Positions 16,484 to 26,788 of a stretch of 54,907 bases of DNA are shown piece after piece (the first letter of the stretch is position 1; each line of letters begins with the position of its first letter). The stretch lies in the NCBI GenBank assembly GCA_014804365.1, contig JAAUZX010000004.1, positions 20,926 to 75,832 of the forward strand, read 5' to 3'. The notes beneath the pieces were generated by a model. It had not been told where the DNA came from, did no database searches, and saw nothing but the letters and a program-made list of their open reading frames with translations. A program made the translations under genes and the position numbers. This DNA comes from Lachnospiraceae bacterium (GTDB lineage: Bacteria; Bacillota; Clostridia; Lachnospirales; Lachnospiraceae).

Positions 16484-18382
16484 TTATTTTCTGTGTTTTG
16501 GCTTAGACCGTTTCTGCTCATACATAGCCTGGTCAGCCTTCTCATTGAGCTGCTTTAAGTCAAAGTCAGGGCTGATCGTCTCAGAGGCCACGCCGATGCT
16601 GGCGGAGACATTATATTTCTTAGTGTGCAGTTTATTGTAGTTATCCAGATATTGGTCGATCTTATAGATTAGGAGTGGCAGTTCCTCATCGGAATATCCT
16701 GTAGTCAGCAGACAGAATTCGTCGCCGCCCAGCCGGGCACAGATATCCCCGTCCCTGACAGCGTTTTTCAGGGCTTGTCCAAGAACACAGATTGCGAAAT
16801 CGCCTTCGCTGTGTCCGAAAGTGTCATTAATGTACTTAAGTCCGTCCAGATCCAGTATAAAGGACGAGATACGGGCGCCGGTGTCCTGCGTTTTCTCAAG
16901 CAGTTCTTCTGACAGCAGCTTGTATCCGTGCCGGTTATAAAGACCGGTCATCTCATCATGCATATAGATTTCTTCCAATCGATTGACGAGAAGACCTGTG
17001 CGCTTGTTCTCGGCAATATTATGCAGCATACTGTTGATATTCATGATCCAGGACAGGAAATCAACCTCACAGATGATCTGATTATGCTCGTACGCAATGG
17101 CGATATAACCATATGCTTTCTCACTGAAATACAAAGGGTAGAAAATGTAGCTGGAGGCTTCGTTGTCAGAGAGATAGTCAGGCAGCGGATTCTGCTTGGT
17201 AAAGCTGCACTCATGCATGCGCCTGCCGTCTTTATATGCAAATTTGAGCAGCATAACATCCCGGTCTGCAGAGTCATCTTCGGAAAAAGTGATTGTGCGG
17301 ATGTGGGAGGAGACGGAATCCCAGTCGGAATAAAGACACAGATATAATTCACTGCACCCGGAAATCTGCGACACGAAATTCTCCAACAGCTCCATGCCCT
17401 CATTAATATCTACGGTTGCCAATAGGGACGCGGCCATATGAATATTATTCGTGCTCGTGGCTTCGTTCTGTCCTACTTTCAACGCCATTTCATGCTGGAA
17501 ATAGAAGGGATTCTTATGGTGCTTGGCAGGGCATCCACAGGAGCCGCCGATGTGCGGATCGGATGTTATGACCGTGACCGGGGGAAGCTCTTTTCCGTGG
17601 ATCGCCGAGAGCAGAAGTTCCACGGCGCGTACGCCCATTTCTTTCGTGGGAAAAGTAACCGATGTCAGCGGCGGGTCGATAGACTGCCCTTCCTCCAGCA
17701 TGTCGGTGCCTGTTACGGCGATGTCTTCGGGAACCCGGTATCCCTTGTCAAGAAGCACACGGATTATATCAAGCGCCATGCGGTCGTTGTAGCAAACGAT
17801 TGCGTCCGGCTTACCCGTGGCGGTAAAATATTCCACCGCTGCCTCAAGATCCTGATTGTCGTAAGTGCACTCATAAATATCCTGTGCCGTGACAGGCAAT
17901 TTATGTTTTGCCATAACTTGTTTGTAAATATTGCAACGGTTGTCAGAGAAAAATGATTCCAGTGTGTTTCCGAGATAGCAAATACGCTTAAACCCGTGGG
18001 TTCCAATCAAATGTTCCGTGAGCTGTCCGGTGCCGGTGTCATTGTCCAGCATTATAGACGGATACTGCCCGTGCTGCTGCGTAATTTCAAGGATTGGGCA
18101 GCGACACCCCTCCAGAGTTTTAGAGATCAGTTGCGGCAGATTGCTGGTAACATATGTACTGGATATAAAAATGACACCGCAAAGGTTGTCGAAATTCGGA
18201 ATGCGCAGAATACTTTCCTCTCCCAGTCTGTAATTACCCGGAATCTCTTCGTCTGTGGATGAAAAAATCTCCACACAATACCCGTACTCCGATGCCTGAT
18301 CTATGATACCCTGACAGATATTACGCTGGTATTCCCCGACAATATGTGATACAAAAACACCGATTTTCTTAGTGTGGTACAT
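16484..18382 (-). CDS. LacI-type ligand-binding domain fused to GGDEF diguanylate cyclase
   Basis: A 632-residue protein predicted to make c-di-GMP. Residues 1-310 form a periplasmic-binding-protein fold as in LacI regulators (KKIGVFVSHIVGEYQRN; DAIVCYNDRMALDIIRVL; IAVTGTDM), with no helix-turn-helix and no signal peptide or membrane segment, so it should sense a cytoplasmic ligand. Residues ~320-460 may be a GAF-like linker. The C-terminal GGDEF domain is intact (RLGGDEF near residue 550) with an RxxD inhibitory site (RDGD) five residues before it. ATG 18382 follows GGAGG with a 6-bp gap. It is divergent from the giant glucanase, suggesting a sugar signal; that is inference. Confidence 0.88.
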   Translation of the reverse strand: MYHTKKIGVFVSHIVGEYQRNICQGIIDQASEYGYCVEIFSSTDEEIPGNYRLGEESILRIPNFDNLCGVIFISSTYVTSNLPQLISKTLEGCRCPILEITQQHGQYPSIMLDNDTGTGQLTEHLIGTHGFKRICYLGNTLESFFSDNRCNIYKQVMAKHKLPVTAQDIYECTYDNQDLEAAVEYFTATGKPDAIVCYNDRMALDIIRVLLDKGYRVPEDIAVTGTDMLEEGQSIDPPLTSVTFPTKEMGVRAVELLLSAIHGKELPPVTVITSDPHIGGSCGCPAKHHKNPFYFQHEMALKVGQNEATSTNNIHMAASLLATVDINEGMELLENFVSQISGCSELYLCLYSDWDSVSSHIRTITFSEDDSADRDVMLLKFAYKDGRRMHECSFTKQNPLPDYLSDNEASSYIFYPLYFSEKAYGYIAIAYEHNQIICEVDFLSWIMNINSMLHNIAENKRTGLLVNRLEEIYMHDEMTGLYNRHGYKLLSEELLEKTQDTGARISSFILDLDGLKYINDTFGHSEGDFAICVLGQALKNAVRDGDICARLGGDEFCLLTTGYSDEELPLLIYKIDQYLDNYNKLHTKKYNVSASIGVASETISPDFDLKQLNEKADQAMYEQKRSKPKHRK

Positions 18383-18421
18383 ATCTATCCTCCGAAACAA
18401 TAATGATCAATATTTTCTCTT

Positions 18422-18450
18422 AGTATAATTGAAAATATCGAAAAAAACAA
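18422..18450 (-). promoter_or_regulatory. Putative promoter of the cyclase gene
   Basis: On the minus strand, TTGTTT (plus 18445-18450), a 17-bp spacer, and TATACT (plus 18422-18427). The start codon lies about 40 bp downstream. The -35 is weak. Confidence 0.45.
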
Positions 18451-18717
18451 TATAACTCTCTGCACATTTCAAATTACAGTTATAGGGCATGTTAAAAAAA
18501 GTGTGTTATTCAAAAAATGACACCTTCATGAAAAATGGACACTTAAAGTATTGGAAAAAAATATTCTATAATAAACTAACTACCTGTTTTTATATTTACT
18601 GTGTATTGGGAGTGGGGATTACAGAACGGATTTGTGCAAGGTGTCGAGTGCTGTGATGATTTAATTACAAACTTCGGCACAATGCTTCGAAAATCTACGA
18701 AATAGTGTTATGTAATC

Positions 18718-18745
18718 TTGAAATAAACAGAAAAGTAACTATAAT
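18718..18745 (+). promoter_or_regulatory. Putative promoter of the GH16 gene
   Basis: TTGAAA at 18718-18723, a 16-bp spacer, and a perfect TATAAT at 18740-18745. The gene starts 93 bp later behind AAAGGAGG. The 455-bp divergent region upstream of the gene is AT-rich; I see no operator palindrome or ORF in it. Confidence 0.55.
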
Positions 18746-18837
18746 TAATTTGGTAGGGGTGTTGCTTGTGGTCAAAATGCACAAAACCATAAGTGATATG
18801 AAGTATAAACTATAATCAAAAAAGGAGGAAATTTATT

Positions 18838-21800
18838 ATGAGGCATGGCAAAACGTTTCGTAAGCGTTGTCTTACGTTCCTGCTCAGTCTGGCAATGGTA
18901 CTCACTTCCGTGAATGTGCCGATGCTTACTGTATGGGCGGAAGAAGAGACGCCGATCGAGAACGGCAGTACAGAAATGTTGACGACGCCGACGGATGACG
19001 AAAGTAGTGATCTGACGGTGCCGGCAGATGACAATGCGGGCGATGAAGCGGGGGAGACGACAACACCCGAAGATGGCCAAAACCCTGTGGGGGGGGGTAT
19101 AAACGGTCCTGATGATTCAGGGGAATCTACAGACCCTGTAGAGGGTGATGCGGATGATCAGGAAGGGGATGTGACGACACCCGAAGATCCGGAAGTGGAT
19201 GATCCGGAGGAGACATTAAAGCCTGTAGCTCCTGTAGAGGAGAATCCGGTAGACCCGAAGGGAGAGGAAAACGGTAAGGCAGTAGATAATAAATATGAAG
19301 CAACGGGTACGCATGGCGCAGAGTATGATAAGGCGACGAAGCAGGTTAAGTTCTTTGTGAATTCGGATGATACCTGCTATGAAGGAAGCACTCATGTTTG
19401 GTGTAAAGAATATGACAGCTATGCATCAGCGCTTAAAAATCACATAAGTGAGGGTGGAGATTTTATTGCAGGTGTTCCAGCACATAATTTTACGGAGAAT
19501 GTTGATCACACACAGAAATCTGTTACTGTAGAGGTGACAGAGAAAACTGGCGCGATCTTGTATTATATTTATGCGGGTGACGGACATGCAAGACCGGATT
19601 ATGAACACATAATTGTGATTGATCCCGAGGCAGAGCCCGGAGAAGTAATTCCGGAGAAACCAAAGACACCAGTTGGATTAGTCGCAAAATATTGGGATGA
19701 GCCTGCTAATGTCACCAATCATGGCAAGATTTACATCGCATGGGCGGGTGTCAGTACTGATGAAGCTGAAAAATGGGAAATTGTTATTGATGATGGGGAG
19801 CCTATCGAAGTAAAGAATGAGGCAGGTATACCGCCTTACTTTGCTTCTAACAAATATGCAGCGGGAACGCATACCGTTTCCCTTGTGGCTATTAACAGTG
19901 AAGGTCGCAGTGATGCGGCGACTGAAACCTTTACCCTGACCGCAGATCAGGCAGGTCTTAAAGAGCCGAAGGTGAAGAATAATATTGTTATTTCAGAGCA
20001 GTTGGCTCAGGCTAAAGTGAATGAGAAGATTACGCTTTCTTACGTAGCTGATAATGAAGAATTTAAATTTGAAGATTATTCCGTAAAAATCAACGGAACG
20101 GCAGTGGCAGAAGGCGATCTGTCAAAGATAAAGGTCGGAACAGATTCTATCGAGATGGATGCAAGTTTCTTTACGAGTGCCGGAGTTTATAAGATTCAGT
20201 TCGAGCAAGAAGGATATAATTTTGCACCTGTTTATCAGGTAGTGTATGCGACAGATACGACAGATAGCTGGAATCTGATCTGGAACGACGAGTTCAGCGG
20301 CACATCGTTGGATACTAAGAAATGGGATTACCAGACCGGTAACGGCTCGGCATATGGTGTTTCCGGCTGGGGTAACGACGAGGAACAGATTTATACAAAG
20401 AATAATACTACAGTAGCAGACGGTAAGCTCACCATTACCGCTAAGAAGGAAGCTGGCGGCGGTTATACTTCTGCAAGGCTTCGTACTGTAAAAGAAGAGA
20501 TTGGTGAAAATGGTAAAGCAGCGGTAGGAACACCGTTAAAGATCGGTACATATGGTAAGGTCGAATCAAAGATCAAGATGCCGAAAGGCGATGGAGTCTG
20601 GCCTGCATTCTGGATGCTGCCGCATGATTCCGAGTACGGTACATGGGCGGCCAGCGGTGAGATTGATATAATGGAAGCGAGAGGACGTCTTCCGGGAGAG
20701 GTTTGCGGAACGATCCACTATGGTGATGTATGGCCGAATAACTCTTCATCAGGTAAGACCTATAACTTTGAGTCCGGAGATACCATTGAACAGTATCATG
20801 TTTATACGATCGAATGGGATCCAACTGAGATGAGATGGTATGTGGATGGCAAACTGTACAGCTCACTTTCTAACTGGTTCAGCGTAGAGAGCGAGAGCGG
20901 TAATTATCCGTATCCGGCACCTTTTGATGAGGAATTTTATATTCTTCTAAATATGGCGTTGGGTGGTACCTTTGACAGTGATGCAAAGGGAATTGCAGTA
21001 GACGAAAATGGCGTTGACATGGACGTTGACTATGTCAGATGGTATCAGAGAGAAGGCGGTTATGATGGTTGGGATATCAAACAGCCCGAGATAGGCAAGG
21101 ATGAATCCGATAAGGCCAGTGAGCTTTTGGCAACAGCGGTAAACGGTAACTTTATTAAAGACGGCGATTTCTCACAGATGAGTACAACGCCGTATACCAC
21201 TAACGGTGCATGGAAGATTGAGAGCGGTTACTGGGCACCCCTTCTGATTCCGGACAATGGAAATGGAAGTGCGACATGGTCTAAAGAACAGGTAGACGAT
21301 AAGAATTATTTGAAAGTAGCAGTAAACAATGTGGGAAGCCAGACGTATTCTTCGCAGATGCTGCAGTATTTCCCTGTTGTAAAAGGTTACTCATATGAAA
21401 TTTCGTACACGGCTTATACAGACGCAGTGAAGCAAAAGGCAGATGTGTCCTTAAAGATAGGTGGAGATGATGATAATGGATGGGCGGTTTACTCCGGAAA
21501 TTATACGGACAAACTTACCACGACTCCTACTACTTATAAGCATAAGTTCACGATGTCTGCGGACACAGACGCTACAGCACGGTTTGAGTTTAATCTGGCA
21601 ACCTCTGCAGGTAATGTGTATCTGAGCGATGTCTGTGTGAAACTGGTTGACAGCGTATCGGAGGACGAGGGCGAGGATGATGATAAGGAGCCTCTCATTG
21701 ACGGTAACCATGTATATAACGGCGGATTCAGCAACGGTTCCGATGGTCTGCTCTACTGGCATTGGGGTATAGCTGATGAACCATCGAAGGTTTCTGTTGT

Positions 21801-24800
21801 CAGAGAGAACAAGGAGCGTAAGGCTCAAATCAAAGCAAATGAGAATGATCCTGTTTCGATGTGGCAGTATGGTATGAATCTGCTTCAGAAAGATGACTAT
21901 GTACTTACTTTTGATATAGAGAGTGATGCAGGGCAGGATATAGAACTGAAAGTAACGAATAAGGATGGTTCTGTGACTTATGCGTCTGGTACAAAGAGCG
22001 TAACGGCGGGCAAATCCACAGTTGAGTGGCAGTTCACACAGCCGGAAGGTAAAACGGACACAAGCGGCAAACTGACACTTACATTTAAGGGTAATGCGAA
22101 GATTGATAATGTCAAGCTGATCCGTACAACCTTTAATAATGTGGATTATGATAAGGTGGATTTATATCCGCTTGCTAATGGTGATTTTTCTAATGGTTTA
22201 ACCGGATGGAATATCTGGCATGAAGGAGCCGGGTGGGAAACCCATAAGGTGAATGATCAGGGACAGTTGGAGTTGAATGATGTAGTAGTTGGAAAAGATG
22301 CAACGTTCTACTGCATCGGTATTCAGTCTTCCAGCATGACGCTGACTAAAGGAGTCAACTATAAAGTAAAATTTGATTATACATTGCCCGAGACAAAGAC
22401 TTATACGCTGGAATTGTGTGGCATTCAGACAGAAATAACGCTTGAAGGAGGATCAAATACATACGAAAGTGAAGCATTCCCTGGTAATGGTGCTGGTACA
22501 TTCACTTTATATCTTGGGCCGTACCCGGCGAGCAACTATACATTCATTTTGGATAATGTTGAAGTAGCTGCGCAGCTTCCGGAGAAGGAGGGCTACTGGA
22601 AACCGGTAAGTCTTGTACAGGTTGGCACAGCGCGGCTTGGCTCTAATGTGGTCGTTACTTATTCGGGGGACACAGAAGAGAGAGAAGAAGCTTGGGAAAA
22701 TGCAGAGAAGAAGTATTATATAGATGGCAAAGAGATTGACGCAGATAAGGTTAAGCTTGATACGGCAACGAAGACGATCACGTTAGACGGTTCATTGTTT
22801 GCGGAAGACGGAGAATATAGCTTCTATGTAGAGGCGGAAGGCTTTGTTGCAACTAAGGCAATTGGTCTGGCGATTTTGGATGCAAGTGGTAATTTATTAG
22901 TTAATGGTAATTTCTCGAGTGGAACAGCTGGATGGTCGACATATTTTGCTGATGAGGGTAATTGCGGAAACTTTACCGTCAATGATGATGAAGTAGCAGT
23001 TATTTATCATCACTATGATACATCTAATTCATGGGATATACAGTTGTCTCAGAATGTGAATTATGAAGCAGGCGACTATATTGTTATTTTTGACGCATGG
23101 GCAGATGTTGATAGACCGATTCATGTGCAAATGTTGCCAGCGGCGGGAACAGGCGCTTTAAACGGTGCAAACAGTTATGTTAATGTTTCCCAAGAAAAGA
23201 AGACATATAAAGTTATTTGGAAAGGTATGGCGGCAGGTACGGATACTACTGTTCTTAATTTTGAAATGGGTAGTATGACTTACGATGGGGTGACTTCACC
23301 TAATGACGGAAACAATCCATACAACATCTATCTGGATAACATCGTATTCCGTCCGTTAACGGCAGATGATGAGAATTCAATACCTGCTACGATTGCATCT
23401 GCGGGTGCAGGTAAAGCGGGAGCAGATAATGTGACTATAACCTGTATTGATGCAAATGATAAGTGGCAGAATGCGGCTAAGACAGTATATGTAAATGATG
23501 TTGCATTGGGCGCTGACAAGGTAACGGACAATAAGACCAGTATTGTGATTGATAAGTCTGTTTTCACGGAAGGTGGAAGATACTCGATCTATGTTGTGGC
23601 GGAAGGCTTTGAAGAAACTAATAAGATCTTCAAGAACATGATCGGATCAGATGGCAACCTGATTTTTGGTAGCGATATGAATGATCCGTCCCAGTGGGTA
23701 GTTTTTGATGAAGATGAAGATAACCTGAGCAAGGGTAACATTTCGAGAGGTATCTATACGCTGAATTATAAAGCGGGATATTACAGAAATGATTGGAGTT
23801 GCTGGGTAACATGGTCGTCTCAGCTTAAGAAAGAAAATATTTCTGTTGAGGCAGGAACCAAATATGTGCTTCGTTTTGAAGCGACCACCGATCTTACCGA
23901 TGGCAGGGATATTATTATTGAATGTGGTAACAACACCCATCAGAGCACAGTTAAGGTGAATCAGGGAGAGTTAGGTGTATATGAAATAGAGGTTACACCG
24001 GATGGTTCGGTGGATGATTTCTATATTACTTTCCTGTTAGGCCCGATTGGCGATAAGCTTCAGGTAGATGGTGAAGTACCGCATACCGTAAAGATTGATA
24101 ATGTAACACTCAGACCGGCATCAGAAGATGCGGCAGCTGTTAAAGCTGAACTGCAGGCATGTATTGCAGAGTACGAAAACTTAACACAGGGCGAGTACTC
24201 GGATGAAAGTTGGGCAGCATTTACAGCGGCACTGGAAGCAGCGAAAGCTACGGCAGCAGATGGAAATGCTACCACGAAAGATATTACAGTAGCGATTAAC
24301 AATCTGAAACGTGCGGTAGAGAAGTTGACGAAGCCGACGGATAAGACGCAGCTGGAGAAATTATTAGAGAAATATAAGGATGTGGAAGGTAATGATGCGT
24401 TTAAGGCAGCCTATGCATATGCGCAGGAAATCATGAATGATCCCGAGGCAACTCAGAAAGAGATCGACGAAGCATTAGCAGCCTTAGAAGAAGCGTATCA
24501 GAATTCTAAACCAGATGATCCGACACCGGAGAACCATCCGGGACTCTGGATCAAGCCGATTCCTGCACAGACTTATACTGGTGCAGCGATTAAGCCAGAG
24601 ATTGAGGTTTACCACGATGGTAAGCTGTTAGAGATCAAGAAAGACTACACGGTAGCATATAAGAACAACACCAATGCCAGCAAGGAGGCAACAGTGACTG
24701 TTACCGGTAAGGGCAACTTCAAGGGTAAGGATACGGCGACCTTTGAGATTGAGAAGAAAGATATCAGCGATGAGGATATCATTGCAGCGGATGTCTATGC

Positions 24801-26544
24801 GATCATCAATGCCAAAGGAGATAAGGTAACCAATCCGAAGGTGACCGTGAAATACGGCAAGAAGACGCTGAGTAACAATAATGATTATAAAGTGATTTGG
24901 CCTGAGGAATCTAAACTCAAGGGTGAAGATGGCAAGATTATACCGGGAGTTTATGATATCACCATCACCACCGAAGGGGCTAAGAAAAAGGGCACTGAGT
25001 ATATTGATTCCGTCAACTACAGCGGTGAGAAAACGATCAAGTATACGGTGCGCAGTAACGACACGAAGCTGATGAGCAAAGCTGCGATACAGCTGCAAAA
25101 GACAAAGGTGGATTACGCCGGCGTGAATGGAGCTGATACGGAGCAGCCTGCAATAAAGAGTATTAAGATCGGCGGAAAAGATGTTCCCGATACAGAGTAT
25201 ACAGTAAGCTATGATAACTGGGATCAGATCGGTAAAGCGACTGTCACGGTTACGGCGAATGAAGGCTCAGTATATTACGGCAGCAAGTCTGTAACCTATA
25301 CGGTAAACGGCACCAAGCTGACAACGTCAGGATTTGCGGTTGAAGGTATTAACAAGGACGGCTATCCATACACAGGTAAACCGATCTATATCAATAAGGA
25401 CGCTGAAGATGCCGGCATGAGAACGCTGGTGGTAAAACCTAAGAGCGGCGGTGAAGCCTTGAAAGAGGGCACGGATTATACCGTATCCTATGCAACAGGC
25501 AAGAAAGCGGGAGAACACACCGGCGTAGGAACAGTTACCGTGACGGTTACCGGTATCAACGCATACACCGGTTCGATGAAGACGAACTTCAAGATCACAG
25601 CAGTTGACCTGGCGAAGTACGATACGTCAGAAGGTCTTGCAGGGCTTGAATTTGCGGTGCTGGGAACAGCAAAGTATACGAAGACAGGTGCGAAGCCTGA
25701 GATCACAACACTGACGTTTAACGGGACTGATCTGGTGGAGAAACAGGATTATACGGTTGCCTATCAGAAAAACAATAAGGTAGATCCCGGCAAGAAGTCC
25801 GCGACCATGACTATCAAGGGTAAAGGCAACTTCAAGGGTCAGCTCAAGCGTGAATATGAAGTGACGTTTGCTTCTGCAGATGATGTGTATGCGACAGCAG
25901 TGGATATTGTGAAGCCTGCCAAGTTTAACCAGGTGAAGTCAACCATAAAGGTATTTGAGACGGAGACGGGCAAGGCGCTGAAGGCCGGAACGGATTATAA
26001 TAAGACCATCAAGTATTACAGTGATGCTGAATGTACGAAAGAGATCACGGCGGATAACTTCGCGACGGAAGCAGATGTCAATAAGGTGATTTATGCGAAG
26101 ATCGAAATGCTGGCTAATGGCAGCTATGCGGGAACAACGGGTACTCCCGGATATGTGACAGCGAAATTCAGGGTATATAATAAAGACCTGAAGATGACGA
26201 GCAGCAAGCTGGTTGTAACTGTCGTGACTACGGAGGACAAAGACGGCAAAGAGATTTCCTGTGATAATTCGAAGGCGAAAAATCCGTACTATACAGGAAA
26301 GGCCATTGAACCGAAGGTGACCGTAGCTATAAAGGGAACCGATCAGGAATTGACGAAAGGCGTAGACTACGAGGTAGGATACACCAACAATATCAACAAG
26401 GGTAAGGCTACAGTAACAGTGACCGGTATCGGTAACGGCTACGGCGGCTCTAAGAGCGTGAAGTTCTCGATTGTATCAAAAGAAATGAAGTGGTACACCG
26501 AAGCGGCAGAAAAGATAGCTACATTCTTCTCCAATCTGTTCTAG
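18838..26544 (+). CDS. Giant secreted GH16 beta-glucanase with carbohydrate-binding and Ig-like modules
   Basis: A 2568-residue secreted enzyme with a signal peptide (basic start, LTFLLSLAMVLTSV, then MLTVWAEEE) and an acidic Thr/Asp/Glu-rich linker at ~35-150. The GH16 catalytic domain spans ~478-738, with nucleophile and acid/base in GEIDIMEARG (Glu608, Asp610, Glu613). The beta-bulge ExDxxE form points to laminarinase-type beta-1,3-glucan cleavage rather than the lichenase form. After it come four or so CBM4/9-like modules, each starting like NGNFSSGTAGW (~770, 955, 1113, 1352; a weaker one at 1608), interleaved with Shr-like/DUF1533-type modules. FIVAR-like helices follow (~1765-1890), then seven or eight Ig-like repeats with DYTVAYKNN and TVTGKGNFKG. 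There is no LPXTG or SLH anchor; it ends KIATFFSNLF. Confidence 0.9.
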   Translation: MRHGKTFRKRCLTFLLSLAMVLTSVNVPMLTVWAEEETPIENGSTEMLTTPTDDESSDLTVPADDNAGDEAGETTTPEDGQNPVGGGINGPDDSGESTDPVEGDADDQEGDVTTPEDPEVDDPEETLKPVAPVEENPVDPKGEENGKAVDNKYEATGTHGAEYDKATKQVKFFVNSDDTCYEGSTHVWCKEYDSYASALKNHISEGGDFIAGVPAHNFTENVDHTQKSVTVEVTEKTGAILYYIYAGDGHARPDYEHIIVIDPEAEPGEVIPEKPKTPVGLVAKYWDEPANVTNHGKIYIAWAGVSTDEAEKWEIVIDDGEPIEVKNEAGIPPYFASNKYAAGTHTVSLVAINSEGRSDAATETFTLTADQAGLKEPKVKNNIVISEQLAQAKVNEKITLSYVADNEEFKFEDYSVKINGTAVAEGDLSKIKVGTDSIEMDASFFTSAGVYKIQFEQEGYNFAPVYQVVYATDTTDSWNLIWNDEFSGTSLDTKKWDYQTGNGSAYGVSGWGNDEEQIYTKNNTTVADGKLTITAKKEAGGGYTSARLRTVKEEIGENGKAAVGTPLKIGTYGKVESKIKMPKGDGVWPAFWMLPHDSEYGTWAASGEIDIMEARGRLPGEVCGTIHYGDVWPNNSSSGKTYNFESGDTIEQYHVYTIEWDPTEMRWYVDGKLYSSLSNWFSVESESGNYPYPAPFDEEFYILLNMALGGTFDSDAKGIAVDENGVDMDVDYVRWYQREGGYDGWDIKQPEIGKDESDKASELLATAVNGNFIKDGDFSQMSTTPYTTNGAWKIESGYWAPLLIPDNGNGSATWSKEQVDDKNYLKVAVNNVGSQTYSSQMLQYFPVVKGYSYEISYTAYTDAVKQKADVSLKIGGDDDNGWAVYSGNYTDKLTTTPTTYKHKFTMSADTDATARFEFNLATSAGNVYLSDVCVKLVDSVSEDEGEDDDKEPLIDGNHVYNGGFSNGSDGLLYWHWGIADEPSKVSVVRENKERKAQIKANENDPVSMWQYGMNLLQKDDYVLTFDIESDAGQDIELKVTNKDGSVTYASGTKSVTAGKSTVEWQFTQPEGKTDTSGKLTLTFKGNAKIDNVKLIRTTFNNVDYDKVDLYPLANGDFSNGLTGWNIWHEGAGWETHKVNDQGQLELNDVVVGKDATFYCIGIQSSSMTLTKGVNYKVKFDYTLPETKTYTLELCGIQTEITLEGGSNTYESEAFPGNGAGTFTLYLGPYPASNYTFILDNVEVAAQLPEKEGYWKPVSLVQVGTARLGSNVVVTYSGDTEEREEAWENAEKKYYIDGKEIDADKVKLDTATKTITLDGSLFAEDGEYSFYVEAEGFVATKAIGLAILDASGNLLVNGNFSSGTAGWSTYFADEGNCGNFTVNDDEVAVIYHHYDTSNSWDIQLSQNVNYEAGDYIVIFDAWADVDRPIHVQMLPAAGTGALNGANSYVNVSQEKKTYKVIWKGMAAGTDTTVLNFEMGSMTYDGVTSPNDGNNPYNIYLDNIVFRPLTADDENSIPATIASAGAGKAGADNVTITCIDANDKWQNAAKTVYVNDVALGADKVTDNKTSIVIDKSVFTEGGRYSIYVVAEGFEETNKIFKNMIGSDGNLIFGSDMNDPSQWVVFDEDEDNLSKGNISRGIYTLNYKAGYYRNDWSCWVTWSSQLKKENISVEAGTKYVLRFEATTDLTDGRDIIIECGNNTHQSTVKVNQGELGVYEIEVTPDGSVDDFYITFLLGPIGDKLQVDGEVPHTVKIDNVTLRPASEDAAAVKAELQACIAEYENLTQGEYSDESWAAFTAALEAAKATAADGNATTKDITVAINNLKRAVEKLTKPTDKTQLEKLLEKYKDVEGNDAFKAAYAYAQEIMNDPEATQKEIDEALAALEEAYQNSKPDDPTPENHPGLWIKPIPAQTYTGAAIKPEIEVYHDGKLLEIKKDYTVAYKNNTNASKEATVTVTGKGNFKGKDTATFEIEKKDISDEDIIAADVYAIINAKGDKVTNPKVTVKYGKKTLSNNNDYKVIWPEESKLKGEDGKIIPGVYDITITTEGAKKKGTEYIDSVNYSGEKTIKYTVRSNDTKLMSKAAIQLQKTKVDYAGVNGADTEQPAIKSIKIGGKDVPDTEYTVSYDNWDQIGKATVTVTANEGSVYYGSKSVTYTVNGTKLTTSGFAVEGINKDGYPYTGKPIYINKDAEDAGMRTLVVKPKSGGEALKEGTDYTVSYATGKKAGEHTGVGTVTVTVTGINAYTGSMKTNFKITAVDLAKYDTSEGLAGLEFAVLGTAKYTKTGAKPEITTLTFNGTDLVEKQDYTVAYQKNNKVDPGKKSATMTIKGKGNFKGQLKREYEVTFASADDVYATAVDIVKPAKFNQVKSTIKVFETETGKALKAGTDYNKTIKYYSDAECTKEITADNFATEADVNKVIYAKIEMLANGSYAGTTGTPGYVTAKFRVYNKDLKMTSSKLVVTVVTTEDKDGKEISCDNSKAKNPYYTGKAIEPKVTVAIKGTDQELTKGVDYEVGYTNNINKGKATVTVTGIGNGYGGSKSVKFSIVSKEMKWYTEAAEKIATFFSNLF
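19089..19097 (+). repeat. G9 homopolymer inside the GH16 gene
   Basis: Nine consecutive G encode Val-Gly-Gly-Gly in the N-terminal linker of the secreted enzyme, about codon 84. It is the longest G run I noticed in the window. A slip of one base would frameshift the protein before its catalytic domain. Confidence 0.85.
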
Positions 26545-26586
26545 TAATGTGGAGCAGAGCGATATAAATAAGTAAGTGTACGGAAG

Positions 26587-26613
26587 AGGATTTCCCGAGA
26601 GGGAAATCCTTTT
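26587..26613 (+). terminator. Intrinsic terminator after the GH16 gene
   Basis: A perfect 10-bp stem AGGATTTCCC / GGGAAATCCT with a GAGA loop, followed by TTTT. It lies 43 bp after the stop codon. Confidence 0.9.
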
Positions 26614-26788
26614 CTGCGTATTTGAGCAAATTTTAATTTTAACACACTTTTCACATTTAAACGGTTTCAGCCGGGGAGTTCCTATGATAAAATTCTAAGA
26701 AAGAAATCGGAGGAACAGCTTTTCATAGGAAAGAGCAGTTTGCGGAATGAATATCAGTGCGGATTTACAGAAAGGATCAGGCAAGAGG

